A stretch of 64,000 bases of DNA from VAZQ01 sp045811525. GTDB lineage: Bacteria; Pseudomonadota; Alphaproteobacteria; Rhizobiales; Xanthobacteraceae. The position numbers and the translations under genes are program-made. The notes below the pieces were generated by a model. It was not told the DNA's origin. It made no database searches and saw nothing but the letters and a program-made list of their open reading frames with translations. Shown piece after piece: positions 26,895 through 34,996 of the stretch. The DNA lies in contig JBJMTV010000016.1 in the NCBI GenBank assembly GCA_045811525.1, positions 186,001-250,000 on the forward strand. The letters run 5' to 3'. Position 1 is the stretch's first letter; every line of letters begins with the position of its first letter.

Positions 26895-27295
26895 ACGTCG
26901 CTAGCGAGCGCACGCGCACCCGCCTCCGCCGCTTTCTCATCGTCATCGGCTATTCCGGAAACCCCAATCCCGCCGACGCATTCACCGTCGTGGAAAAGCG
27001 GCACACCACCGGCAATGGGGAGGCTGTTCGGAAACATCAGCCAACCCGGGCGCTCCTTGACGCGCTCCTGCAGGGCGGAGCTCGGTCGCTCACGGAAGGC
27101 AGCTGTGCGCGCCTTCAGAGTGGCGATCTCAACGCTGTTCGGCGATTGGCGGTCGGGCCGCTCCAGATAGAGCAGATGCCCCCCGCTGTCGACGACCGCA
27201 ATCGTCGCTGCGAGCTTGCGCTTGCTCGCCTCGTTGCGTACAGCCTGCGCAATCCTGTAGGCATCATCGACTGTGAGTTGGGGCTTGCTGCGCAT
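26891..27295 (-). CDS. GlcG/HbpS-family heme-binding-like protein
   Basis: A 134-residue protein of the GlcG/HbpS (DUF336) fold: LTVDDAYRIAQAVRNEASKRKL, IAVVDSGGHLLYLERPD, ATLKARTAAFRERPS, SLPIAGGVPLFHDGECVGGIGVSGIADDDE. It has no signal peptide. The fold binds heme or small ligands in some members and accompanies glycolate and other catabolic operons. ATG 27295 (MRSKPQL) is used because the in-frame upstream stretch is Arg/Cys-rich and unlike the family. The stop codon overlaps the aldolase start, so the two were likely translated together. A tandem-repeat operator-like region lies upstream. Confidence 0.85.
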   Translation of the reverse strand: MRSKPQLTVDDAYRIAQAVRNEASKRKLAATIAVVDSGGHLLYLERPDRQSPNSVEIATLKARTAAFRERPSSALQERVKERPGWLMFPNSLPIAGGVPLFHDGECVGGIGVSGIADDDEKAAEAGARALASDV

Positions 27296-27364
27296 GTCCT
27301 GGATTCGTAACCTGCATAATCGTTGCTGTCTGCAGCATTCCACGCCCGCGCCGCAGCCGCCAAG

Positions 27365-27417
27365 CTTTGATTTTCAATCCTTCGATCGTCAATGCCTTGA
27401 TTGTCAACCAATCAAAG
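27365..27417. promoter_or_regulatory. Operator-like tandem 15-bp repeats
   Basis: TTGATTTTCAA (27367-27377), TCGATCGTCAA (27382-27392) and TTGATTGTCAA (27397-27407) repeat with an exact 15-bp period, and two of them are inverted-repeat (TTGA-N3-TCAA) half-site pairs. The block is bounded by CTTTGATT (27365-27372) and AATCAAAG (27410-27417). It lies in the 207-base divergent gap between the GlcG-like gene and the gene at 27503, where a regulator could act on both. No regulator gene is adjacent. Confidence 0.45.
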
Positions 27418-27502
27418 TTGCGGGCGGGCTGATGGCTTTCCTATCCTCGTCCGGAAGGTGTTCCCTGAACGTGCGCTGCGACAGGAGCTCGGGAGGAGCA
27501 GG

Positions 27503-28969
27503 GTGAGCGAAAGCAAACAGCCGGCCGGCCGCCTCGCCGGCGCAAAGGCGCCGAGCTATGTGCGGGCGGTCAGCGAGCCGGAAGCGCGTGCAAGCGTGTT
27601 TACGGCGCGTTGGATGCTCGTCAGCGACGTAGCCTACGTGCTGAGTGCGGCGGAGGTTGGCTACACGCCGCCTGCATCCGCGCACAAGCTGATCGCGGCG
27701 CTGCTGGAGCTTCTGGATTCGTTGACCGAGCTCGATTTCCGCAAGCCCGCGGGCGACATCGTCGCGCAGCGCGAGGCCTGGATGGCTGAGCGCGTCGGGC
27801 GCGAGCATACGGCTTGGCTGCATCTCGGGCGCAATCGCGGCGAAAGCCTGCGCAACTATCTCCCCCGGATGTTCTTCCGGCAGCACCTGCACCAGGAAGC
27901 GCAAGTCCTCGCCCGGCTGCTCGACAACCTGGTCCGCCGTGCGGATCCCGTGCTCGAGGCGTTATCGCCCAACTATCATCATCTGCAGCATTCCGGCTTC
28001 ACCACTTTGGGCGAATACCTGCTTTCCTGGGCGGTGGTGTTCGAGCGCCACTTCAACAGGATTGAGGAGGCTGATCACCGGCTCGACAAAGCACCCTCCC
28101 CGTTTGGCGGGCGCTCCCAGTTGGCGCGCCTCTATGACCGCGTCAGCAAGAGGCTCGGCTTCTCGCAACGCGCGCAGTTGCGCCGCGACGGCATCTGGAT
28201 CCATGACCAGTTCACGGAGCCGTTCTTCGTCCACTGTCTGATTGCCGTCGATCTCGCCCGCCTCGCGCAAGACTTTCGCGTTTGGATGACACCGGAGTTC
28301 GGCTTTCTGCAGCTGGCCGACGAGCACGCCGGCGGCAGCAGTGCCCTGCCGCATGCCAAGGTGCCATTCGCGCTGCAGTCGGTAATCGGCGGGGCCGTTA
28401 TCGCCTCGACGCGTCTCGCGGGCGAGATGGCGGCCGCGTGCAATCCGTCGGAGGGATCGGAGCCACTCTATCAATCGGCGAGCCTCTATGGGCTCGCCGA
28501 GGACATCGGCGCATGGACGGGCTACATGGCTGATGTCGTGGACAAGGCGCATTTTGATCTCGAAGAGCTCAGTCGAAAGGCCGTTCTCGATTATGCCGGC
28601 TCGAGCGAAGCGCATGACCGGCTCGTGTACGACTATGGCGTGCCGTTCCGCACTGGCCATCGCGTCCTCGGCGCTCTGGTGCGGAGCCACTTCCTGGGCG
28701 AGCGGCCGCTCGATCTGCGTGCCATGCTGCGTGAGGAGACCGGCCGCGAGATCAACGTCGATCAGCAGGAGATCATGGACATCGTTCTGGGAAAGCGTTT
28801 AACGCCAAGCACGTTCGACTTGCCCATGCTGCACGCCACGGCCGCAACTTACCGGGAGAAAGCGGCGGCGGCGACGAGCCGGTTTTCTGGTCCGAGTGTC
28901 GTGGAGCGCGCTGCTGAACAGGTTCTCACTGACGCCCGCCGCTGGCTCAGCAGCGCAGCGCAAGCATAG
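27503..28969 (+). CDS. Argininosuccinate-lyase-like protein (fumarase/aspartase superfamily)
   Basis: The 488-residue helical protein aligns by pattern with argininosuccinate lyase. The N-terminal ARWMLVSDVAYVLSAAEVG comes first. HLGRNRGESLRNYLPRMFFR stands at the place of HxGRSRNDQ, and SPNYHHLQHSGFTTLGEYLLSWA at the place of PGYTHLQ. The flexible catalytic loop reads GGSSALPHAKVPFALQ, where the family has GSSxMPxKxNP. The Ser and Lys are kept but the NP is lost, so it is probably a lyase with another substrate rather than an arginine-biosynthesis enzyme. GTG 27503 follows GGAGG by 6 bases and is preferred over a TTG at 27401. A TTT receptor follows 39 bases downstream. Confidence 0.8.
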   Translation: MSESKQPAGRLAGAKAPSYVRAVSEPEARASVFTARWMLVSDVAYVLSAAEVGYTPPASAHKLIAALLELLDSLTELDFRKPAGDIVAQREAWMAERVGREHTAWLHLGRNRGESLRNYLPRMFFRQHLHQEAQVLARLLDNLVRRADPVLEALSPNYHHLQHSGFTTLGEYLLSWAVVFERHFNRIEEADHRLDKAPSPFGGRSQLARLYDRVSKRLGFSQRAQLRRDGIWIHDQFTEPFFVHCLIAVDLARLAQDFRVWMTPEFGFLQLADEHAGGSSALPHAKVPFALQSVIGGAVIASTRLAGEMAAACNPSEGSEPLYQSASLYGLAEDIGAWTGYMADVVDKAHFDLEELSRKAVLDYAGSSEAHDRLVYDYGVPFRTGHRVLGALVRSHFLGERPLDLRAMLREETGREINVDQQEIMDIVLGKRLTPSTFDLPMLHATAATYREKAAAATSRFSGPSVVERAAEQVLTDARRWLSSAAQA

Positions 28970-29008
28970 CTGAGCACGCCGGCCATCCGGAATGTAGGGG
29001 AACGAGAC

Positions 29009-29980
29009 ATGCGCCTCCTCACCATCGCGCTGATCGCCTTCGTTACGGCTGGCGCGAGACCAGCTTTCGCCGAATACCCGGAGCGGCCCATTCAGATCGT
29101 GGTCCCTTACACGCCAGGCGGAACTGTCGATCTCCTGGCGCGGGCCCTTGCACCGAGGCTCACAGCAGCCTGGGGCCACCCCATAGTTATTCTGAATCGT
29201 CCGGGAGCCGGCGGCAGCGTCGGTGCCGACGCCGTCGCCAAATCGTCTCCCGACGGCTACACCCTTTTCATATCGACGAACTCGCCTCTCACCACCAACC
29301 TGGCGCTCTATCCCAACTTGGGCTACGAGCCGCTGCGCGATTTCGAGCCAATCATCCTTGCGGGCGAGAACTCGCTCGTACTCGCCGCCAACCCGAAGCT
29401 CCCGGTCGGTAATCTGAAAGAGCTGATCGCGCTCGCAAAGAGCAAGCCTGGCGAGCTCAACGCGGCCACCTCGGGCAACGGCTCGACAGCTCACCTCTCG
29501 CTCGCGAGCTTCAACAAGCAAGCGCACGTGTCGATCACCCATGTGCCCTACCGCGGCGGCGTGCCGAGCCTGACGGCGGCCATTGCAGGCGAGGTGCAAC
29601 TCGTCTTCAGCGATATTGTCCCGGCAGTGCCGCAGATCAGGGATAACCGGCTCATCGCTCTCGGGCTGACCGGTCTTCGTCGGGCGCGCATTGCCCCGGA
29701 AATCCCCACTTTCGATGAATCCGGCCTGCGGGGATTCAGCATCACCGCCTGGACCGGCGTCGTCGCTCCCAAAGGAACCCCGCACGACATCGTGCAGAAG
29801 CTCAATTCCGAGATCGGGCGGGCACTCAAAGATTCCGATTTCTCCGCGCAAATGGCGACTTTGGGAATTGATCCGCTCGGCAGCACGCCAGATGAATTCG
29901 CCGCTTTTCTGCGCCAGGAGATCCCGCGCTGGAAGCAGATCGTCAACGATGCCGGCGTGCAGATCGAGGGCGTGCGCTGA
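29009..29980 (+). CDS. TTT-family (Bug) periplasmic solute-binding protein 4
   Basis: A signal peptide (MRLLTIALIAFVTAGARPAFA) is followed by YPERPIQIVVPYTPGGTVDLLARALA, NRPGAGGSVGADAVAKSSPDGYTLF and VPYRGGVPSLTAAIAGEVQLVF. The GAGGSVGAD form is the most typical Bug variant in the window. ATG 29009 follows AGGGGAACGAG. It lies between the lyase-like gene and the HCHL-like crotonase, all on the plus strand with short gaps, so the three may act on one imported compound. No permease partner is seen. Confidence 0.92.
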   Translation: MRLLTIALIAFVTAGARPAFAEYPERPIQIVVPYTPGGTVDLLARALAPRLTAAWGHPIVILNRPGAGGSVGADAVAKSSPDGYTLFISTNSPLTTNLALYPNLGYEPLRDFEPIILAGENSLVLAANPKLPVGNLKELIALAKSKPGELNAATSGNGSTAHLSLASFNKQAHVSITHVPYRGGVPSLTAAIAGEVQLVFSDIVPAVPQIRDNRLIALGLTGLRRARIAPEIPTFDESGLRGFSITAWTGVVAPKGTPHDIVQKLNSEIGRALKDSDFSAQMATLGIDPLGSTPDEFAAFLRQEIPRWKQIVNDAGVQIEGVR

Positions 29981-30011
29981 CCGCTGGCGCCGACCTAACA
30001 GGAGTACCCGC

Positions 30012-30842
30012 ATGAGCTACCAGACTTTGCTGATCGACAAATCAGACGGCGTCGCTGTGCTCACGCTCAACCGGCCGGAGAAGAAGAATGCGATGAGCCC
30101 GCAGCTGCATGAGGACATGACGGCAGCCCTGGAGGAGCTGCGCTATGACGATGCAGCCCATGTCCTGGTCATCACCGGAGCCGGTGACTCGTTCTGTGCC
30201 GGGATGGACCTCAAGGAGGTGTTCCATGCCCTCAAGGACCAGCCGGCGCGCTACGACCGGGTAGTGCGGTTGGCGACCGAATGGCGCGGTCGTACGCTGC
30301 GCCACTTCCCCAAGCCAACCATTGCCATGGTCAACGGCTACTGCTTCGGCGGGGCGTTCTCGATCGTCGAGGGATGCGATCTCGCCATTGCTGCCGACGA
30401 GGCGACGTTCGGGCTATCGGAAATCAACTTCAAGGGCTTCCCCGGCGGCGCCGTGAGCAAGTCGCTCGCCACTCTCTTCCGCCCGCGCGATGCGCTGCTC
30501 TATGCGCTCACCGGACGGCGTTTCAACGGCAGGATTGCTGCATCCATCGGCTTTGTGAATTTATCGGTGCCCGCGAGCGAGCTGCGCGAGGAAACGCTCA
30601 AGCTCGCGCGCGAGATTGCAGTGAAGGATCCGGCGGCGTTGCGCGCCACCAAGGAGACCTACCGTTTCTCGCTGGAGATGCCTTGGGAGGCGGCGATGAA
30701 CTTCTCGATGGCCAAGGAAGAGGAGCTGCAGGCACGCCAACGCATCGGCTGGAAAGAGGAAGGCGTCGGCGATTTCGTCAAAGGGAAGTTCAAGCCCGGG
30801 CTGGAGGGCCACGAAAGCATCGGTAAAGGTGGAAAACGCTGA
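30012..30842 (+). CDS. Crotonase-family protein resembling hydroxycinnamoyl-CoA hydratase-lyase
   Basis: The 276-residue crotonase has LNRPEKKNAMSPQLHEDM, GAGDSFCAGMDLKEVF, KPTIAMVNGYCFGGAFSIVEGCDLAIAADEATFGLSEINF and a C-terminal KPGLEGHES. These resemble p-hydroxycinnamoyl-CoA hydratase/lyase (HCHL), which hydrates feruloyl-CoA and cleaves it to vanillin. The conserved Glu in GLSEIN fits. The helix holding HCHL Tyr (EQNEDYLYAKLDQ) reads EAAMNFSMAKEEE here, so at least one key Tyr may be missing and the retro-aldol lyase activity is uncertain. ATG 30012 is preceded by GGAG. A racemase-like gene follows 92 bases later. Confidence 0.8.
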   Translation: MSYQTLLIDKSDGVAVLTLNRPEKKNAMSPQLHEDMTAALEELRYDDAAHVLVITGAGDSFCAGMDLKEVFHALKDQPARYDRVVRLATEWRGRTLRHFPKPTIAMVNGYCFGGAFSIVEGCDLAIAADEATFGLSEINFKGFPGGAVSKSLATLFRPRDALLYALTGRRFNGRIAASIGFVNLSVPASELREETLKLAREIAVKDPAALRATKETYRFSLEMPWEAAMNFSMAKEEELQARQRIGWKEEGVGDFVKGKFKPGLEGHESIGKGGKR

Positions 30843-30934
30843 ACGGCTTGCGATCCACATCATGCAACCGAGCTTGCGCCGCGCGCTCGCTTGCCTCGCG
30901 AACGAAATCAACCCAAACCTGAAGGAAGCTCGAG

Positions 30935-31669
30935 ATGCCCGAGAACACGCGTAAGATCAGGGTTGCCTTTGTCGTGGGTGAGTACCCGCCCGACGAACGC
31001 AAACGCCGCGAGGATGCCGCGCTCGCTTATGCCTCCACCGAGGTCGAGGTTGGCATCGTCTCCGTGAAAGCCACGCCGTACTACATCGGCAACGCGCCCG
31101 ATCTCCTCGGGCTCGCCGTTCCGCCCTTTGTCGAGGCATTTCGCGAAGCGGAAAGGCAGGGCTATGACGCGGTCGTGCCGCTCGGCACGCTCGATCTCGG
31201 TGTCGACGCCGGCCGCTGCAATGTGAACATTCCGGTGGTCGGGCCGAGCGAGTCGATGCTCCACATCGCCTCCATGCTCGGCCGGCGATTTGGGATATTG
31301 ATGTATGACGATTTCGTCTTGCCGCTCGGCTATCGCATGGTCGAGCGCTTCAACATGATGCACAAGGTCATCGGCTGGCGCACCTGCGGCTTCGAGCTGC
31401 CGGACATCATTGCCAACCGCGACAAAGTGGTCGGCACATTCGTCGACAAGGCGCGCGAGCTTGTCGCACTCGGCGCCGACGTGATCCTCCCCATGGGAAT
31501 CACGCAGTGCCCGGTCCACATCAAGCCGGACTGGCTGATGCAGGAGCTCGGCGTGCCGGTGGTGGAGGGAATTGGCGCGCCGATCAGGCTCGCGGCTATG
31601 CTGGTGAGCCTCAAGCTCAATTACAGCCGCAAGTACTGGCCCAAGTCTCCCTTGTTCGAGGGAAAATAA
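30935..31669 (+). CDS. Asp/Glu/hydantoin racemase-family protein with one catalytic Cys
   Basis: A 244-residue two-lobed protein of the Asp/Glu racemase superfamily: VAFVVGEYPPDERKRRED, AVVPLGTLDLGVDAG, IPVVGPSESMLHIASMLGRRFGILMYD, and C192 in LPMGITQCPVHIKPD. The N-terminal catalytic Cys of hydantoin and glutamate racemases is absent (the segment reads LGTLDLG), while the C-terminal one is kept. Single-Cys members include arylmalonate decarboxylase and maleate isomerase-like enzymes, so decarboxylation or isomerisation is possible. ATG 30935 follows GAAGGAAG. A TTT receptor pseudogene begins 15 bases after the stop. Confidence 0.8.
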   Translation: MPENTRKIRVAFVVGEYPPDERKRREDAALAYASTEVEVGIVSVKATPYYIGNAPDLLGLAVPPFVEAFREAERQGYDAVVPLGTLDLGVDAGRCNVNIPVVGPSESMLHIASMLGRRFGILMYDDFVLPLGYRMVERFNMMHKVIGWRTCGFELPDIIANRDKVVGTFVDKARELVALGADVILPMGITQCPVHIKPDWLMQELGVPVVEGIGAPIRLAAMLVSLKLNYSRKYWPKSPLFEGK

Positions 31670-31683
31670 TCGGAGCGACCGCC

Positions 31684-32642
31684 GTGCGGGCCAAGCATCT
31701 GTTGCGCGCTCTACTCTTTGCGGTGGTGCTCGGCATCTGCGAAGCGGCGGCGCAAACCGGGTTTCCCGAGCGGCCGGTGCGCATCGTCGTGCCGTTCGCT
31801 CCGGGGGGCACGGCCGACATCATCGCGCGTATCACGGCGGACCAGGTGAACAACGAGCCCGAGTGGCGCATCGTGATCGAGAATATCAGCGGCGCAGGTG
31901 GCAGCGTCGGGGCGGCTGCAGCGACGCGCGCGCCGCCGGATGGTACACCGTGCTTCTGTGCAACGTCAGCTGTGCCGCCAATCAGTTCCTGCAGCCAAAC
32001 CCAGCCTTCAACCCCTACGACCTCGCCCCTGTCATCGTGCTCGGCCATGCCCCGAACGTGCTGGCCGTCGGAGCGGGCGTACGGGTGGGTAGCCTCAGCG
32101 ATTTCATCGCGCTGGCGCGTGCGCAGCCCGGCAAGCTGTCCCTGGCATCCTCGGGCCCTGGCTCGTCCTCAAACCTCTCCGCGGAGCTGCTGAAATTCAG
32201 GGCACAGCTTAATATCGTCGACGTTCCCTATCGCGGCTCGTCCGCCGCCATTCCGGATATCCTGTCGGGCCGCGTGGACGGAATGGTGATGGGGGTACCG
32301 GAATCGCTGGCACTGCTGCGGGAGGGAAGGCTCAAGGCTCTTGCCGTGACCTCGGAAAAGCGGGCTGCGGCGCTGCCGGATGTGCCTACCTTCGCGGAAG
32401 CAGGCGTGCCGGGATATTCGTTCCCGGGATGGCTCTCGCTCTTTGCGCCCAAGCAGACGCCCGCTCCCTTGCTTGAGCGCCTGAACGCTGTGTTCAACAG
32501 GGCGCTGCATTCGAGAAACCTCACGGCTCGATTTGCCGAGCAAAACATTGAGCCGGCGGGTGGCCCTCCCGACGTTGCCCTGGCGCTGCTGCGTTCGGAC
32601 CTCGAGCTTTGGAAGGAAGTGCTGCAGCGCAAGCCTCGATAG
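31684..32642 (+). pseudogene. TTT-family (Bug) solute-binding protein 5, frameshifted
   Basis: From GTG 31684 the signal peptide (LLRALLFAVVLGICEAAAQ) and the conserved FPERPVRIVVPFAPGGTADIIARI and GAGGSVGAAAATRAPPDG read normally. After codon 87 (about 31943) the frame shifts: GATGG is followed directly by TACACCGTG, where one base is missing, and YTVLLCNVSCAANQFLQ continues in another frame to a normal C-terminus at 32642. Protein-level conservation after the break is intact, so the lesion is recent or a sequencing artefact. Downstream of the racemase-like gene it would make a pathway-linked receptor. Confidence 0.8.
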
Positions 32643-32797
32643 GTCGCCGGGGACGCTGGCCTTGACGTTCTCACATTGCAGCGGCTCGCAAAGGCCTATG
32701 CCGTGGGAGTGCCGTGGGAGCTGTGACCAACCGCGCTCTCGTGTAGTATGGTATGAGTTCGTCCCGCCGTCCTCAGTACCTCGACAGAGGCAAAGAC

Positions 32798-33661
32798 ATG
32801 CTCAAGGAATACCACTACGACCACCTGATCCGTTGGCCGCGCGGTGAGCGCGCCGCGGTGTTTCTGACCTTCGACTTCCAAGGCGGGGAGGATGTTAAGC
32901 CGGACAAGAACGGCATCCTCAATTACGAGATGTGGAGCCAGGGCGAGTATGGCCCGCACCATGCCATTTACCGGCTGCTGCGCATCCTCAAGGAAGAGAA
33001 TGTCACGGCGACCTTCCTCGCCTGCGGTGCCATCGCCGAGCGCTTTCCTGGGGCGGTGCAGGCCATCCTCGAGCACGGCCATGTGGTGGAGGGTCATGGC
33101 TATAACCATGAGATCGCCCGCTACCTGCCGCGCGACCAGGAGGATCAGGTGATGAAGAAGGCGATCTCCATGATCCAGAAACGCACGGGACGGCGGTGCT
33201 TCGGCTGGCGCTCCTGCACCCAGAGCACCAATACGATCGAGCTCCTGATCGAGAATGGCTTTGTCTTCAACACCAATTGCTTTCATGAGGAGCTGCCATT
33301 CCTGTGGGAGAAGGATGGCAAGGTCCTTGTGGAGCTGCCGCGCCAGCCGTTCGGCGACGGCACATTGTTCGGGCATCGGCACGGCGAATACGGCAACCCG
33401 TATCACGGCCTCGAGACATGGAAGGCCTATTTCGACGAGCTCTACTCGGAAAGCAGTCAGGAACGGCCGAAGTACATTCCGTTCACCATGCATCCCTACA
33501 TCATCGGCCGGCCGGGCCGAACGCTGGCACTGCGCGGGATCATCCGTCACATGCGTGAGGCCGGCGATCTCTGGTTTCCCACTGGAGTCGAGCTCGCCAC
33601 CTGGTGCCTCAACAACGTCTTCGCCGCGGAATGTGAGAAGCTGCGCGCATCAGCGGGCTAA
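32798..33661 (+). CDS. Polysaccharide deacetylase-family (NodB-fold) protein
   Basis: A 287-residue carbohydrate-esterase-4-like protein: LTFDFQGGEDVKPDKN at the usual TFDDG place, LACGAIAERFPGAVQAILEHGHVVEGHGYNHEIA (His-x-x-His metal pair as in HGYNHE), GWRSCTQSTNTIELLIENGF and C-terminal FTMHPYIIGRPGRTLAL. The overall pattern is like the cytosolic PuuE/allantoinase-type members rather than secreted chitin deacetylases, and no signal peptide is visible. ATG 32798 (after AGAGG) is chosen over ATG 32753, which has no ribosome binding site. It is probably an amidohydrolase in a catabolic route. Confidence 0.85.
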   Translation: MLKEYHYDHLIRWPRGERAAVFLTFDFQGGEDVKPDKNGILNYEMWSQGEYGPHHAIYRLLRILKEENVTATFLACGAIAERFPGAVQAILEHGHVVEGHGYNHEIARYLPRDQEDQVMKKAISMIQKRTGRRCFGWRSCTQSTNTIELLIENGFVFNTNCFHEELPFLWEKDGKVLVELPRQPFGDGTLFGHRHGEYGNPYHGLETWKAYFDELYSESSQERPKYIPFTMHPYIIGRPGRTLALRGIIRHMREAGDLWFPTGVELATWCLNNVFAAECEKLRASAG

Positions 33662-33754
33662 CGGCAAAGCGCGCACTCCGGGCGATCCCTGCGCTACACT
33701 TGATGGCGGGCGCCGAGGACGCAGGCCATCCCAGTTTGCCTCCACACGAGCAGC

Positions 33755-34780
33755 ATGATCGGCAAGGCCACCGTCGCGAGCGCAATACTCGGCGTCGCGT
33801 GCGCTCTGCTGTCCGTTGCGCCTACCCGGGCGCAAGGGGTCGCCGCCTTTTACCGCGGCAAGACCCTGCGCATGATCATCGGCTATGGGCCCGGCGGCGG
33901 CTACGACATTTACGGCCGCCTGGTGGCGGAGTTTCTACCGCGGCACCTGCCGGGACATCCGGCTATTGTCCCGCAGAACATGCCCGGAGCGGGCAGCTTC
34001 GTCGCCGCCAGGTATCTCTACGAGGTCGCCCCAAAGGACGGCACGACGATGGGCAGTCTGGCGCAGACCTTGGCGCTGGATAGCATCACCAACAACAATG
34101 CCAAGGTAGATGTCGGGAGGTTGCGTTATATCGGCCGCGTCGTCACCAATGTCGATGTGGGGGCGGCGTACAGGAAAGCCGGGATCACGTCTTTTCAGGA
34201 CCTACGCGTCGCGCAGCACACGGTTGGCGCTTCCGGCGGCGGCTCGACGACCGTCTTATTCCCGACCGCCTTGCAGACCTATGCGGGTGCCAAGTTCAAG
34301 CTCATTCGCGGCTACAGTGGGACGAATGACATTCTGCTCGCCATGGAACGTGGAGAGGTTGATATCGTCGGCGCCTATGGGCTGCCAGGCATCCTGGTCC
34401 GTCACCCCGGCTGGCTGCAGCACGATGAAGCCACCATTCTCTATCAAGCCTCGTTGAAGCGGCATCGGTTGTTGCCGGGCGTGCCGGCAATCCCGGAGCT
34501 TGCGCAAAGCGATGAAGGCCGTCAGGTGCTGCATGCGGCGGCCAGCACCGGCGATATCGGCCGCTCCATCCTGACCACCCCGGACGTGCCTGCAGACCGA
34601 CTCGCGGCCCTGCGTAACGCATTCCAAGCAATGTTGAGCGATCCTGATTTTCAGGCTGCGTGCGACAAGCGCAAGCTCATGCTGGATGGCGCCAGCGGGC
34701 AAGAGCTTGACGAGATCGTGCGCGAGACGCTGCGCCTGCCGCAAAGCTTGGCCGAGAAAATCGGCCAGATGATGCAATGA
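33755..34780 (+). CDS. TTT-family (Bug) periplasmic solute-binding protein 6 (divergent)
   Basis: A signal peptide (MIGKATVASAILGVACALLSVAPTRAQ) is followed by FYRGKTLRMIIGYGPGGGYDIYGRLVAEFLPRHL and VPQNMPGAGSFVAARYLYEVAPKDGTTMG. The GYGPGGGYDIYGR and NMPGAGS forms mark a distinct branch of the Bug family, often called the divergent tripartite-type receptors. The later part has GYSGTNDILLAMERGEVDIVGAYG. At 341 residues it is slightly longer than its neighbours. No ribosome binding site is obvious at ATG 33755. It follows the deacetylase by 93 bases and no permease is seen. Confidence 0.85.
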   Translation: MIGKATVASAILGVACALLSVAPTRAQGVAAFYRGKTLRMIIGYGPGGGYDIYGRLVAEFLPRHLPGHPAIVPQNMPGAGSFVAARYLYEVAPKDGTTMGSLAQTLALDSITNNNAKVDVGRLRYIGRVVTNVDVGAAYRKAGITSFQDLRVAQHTVGASGGGSTTVLFPTALQTYAGAKFKLIRGYSGTNDILLAMERGEVDIVGAYGLPGILVRHPGWLQHDEATILYQASLKRHRLLPGVPAIPELAQSDEGRQVLHAAASTGDIGRSILTTPDVPADRLAALRNAFQAMLSDPDFQAACDKRKLMLDGASGQELDEIVRETLRLPQSLAEKIGQMMQ

Positions 34781-34881
34781 AACCGGCCGGTCGATGCGGC
34801 GAGCTCCATCGAGAGTGATAGATCCCCCCGGCCGTAGCGGTGCCGTCCTGCAGCTTGCATTTGTTTTTTGCTTGCTGTTTC

Positions 34882-34934
34882 CCTTGTTGTTGTCCTTGTT
34901 GTTGTCCTTGTTGTTGTCCTTGTTGTTGTCCTTG
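34882..34934. repeat. 12-bp microsatellite (CCTTGTTGTTGT)x4
   Basis: Four perfect 12-bp units starting at 34882, 34894, 34906 and 34918, plus a 5-base partial fifth. It lies in the 216-base gap before the exported-protein gene at 34997. The unit length is a multiple of three, so copy-number change would not alter frame but would alter spacing of any promoter. One strand gives a run of Val/Leu codons, which I regard as incidental. Confidence 0.9.
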
Positions 34935-34996
34935 GCGCTCCCCTCCTGCGAGGCAGTATGGTGAGCACGAGAGAGCAGCGGCTGGAGGAGAAGCTG

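Noticed and set aside
31940..31950. Programmed frameshift in TTT receptor 5
   Set aside because: No slippery sequence; other receptors are in one frame.
34868..34996. N-terminal extension with VVVL repeats for the exported protein
   Set aside because: It comes from the 12-bp microsatellite; the strong ribosome binding site and signal peptide begin at 34997.
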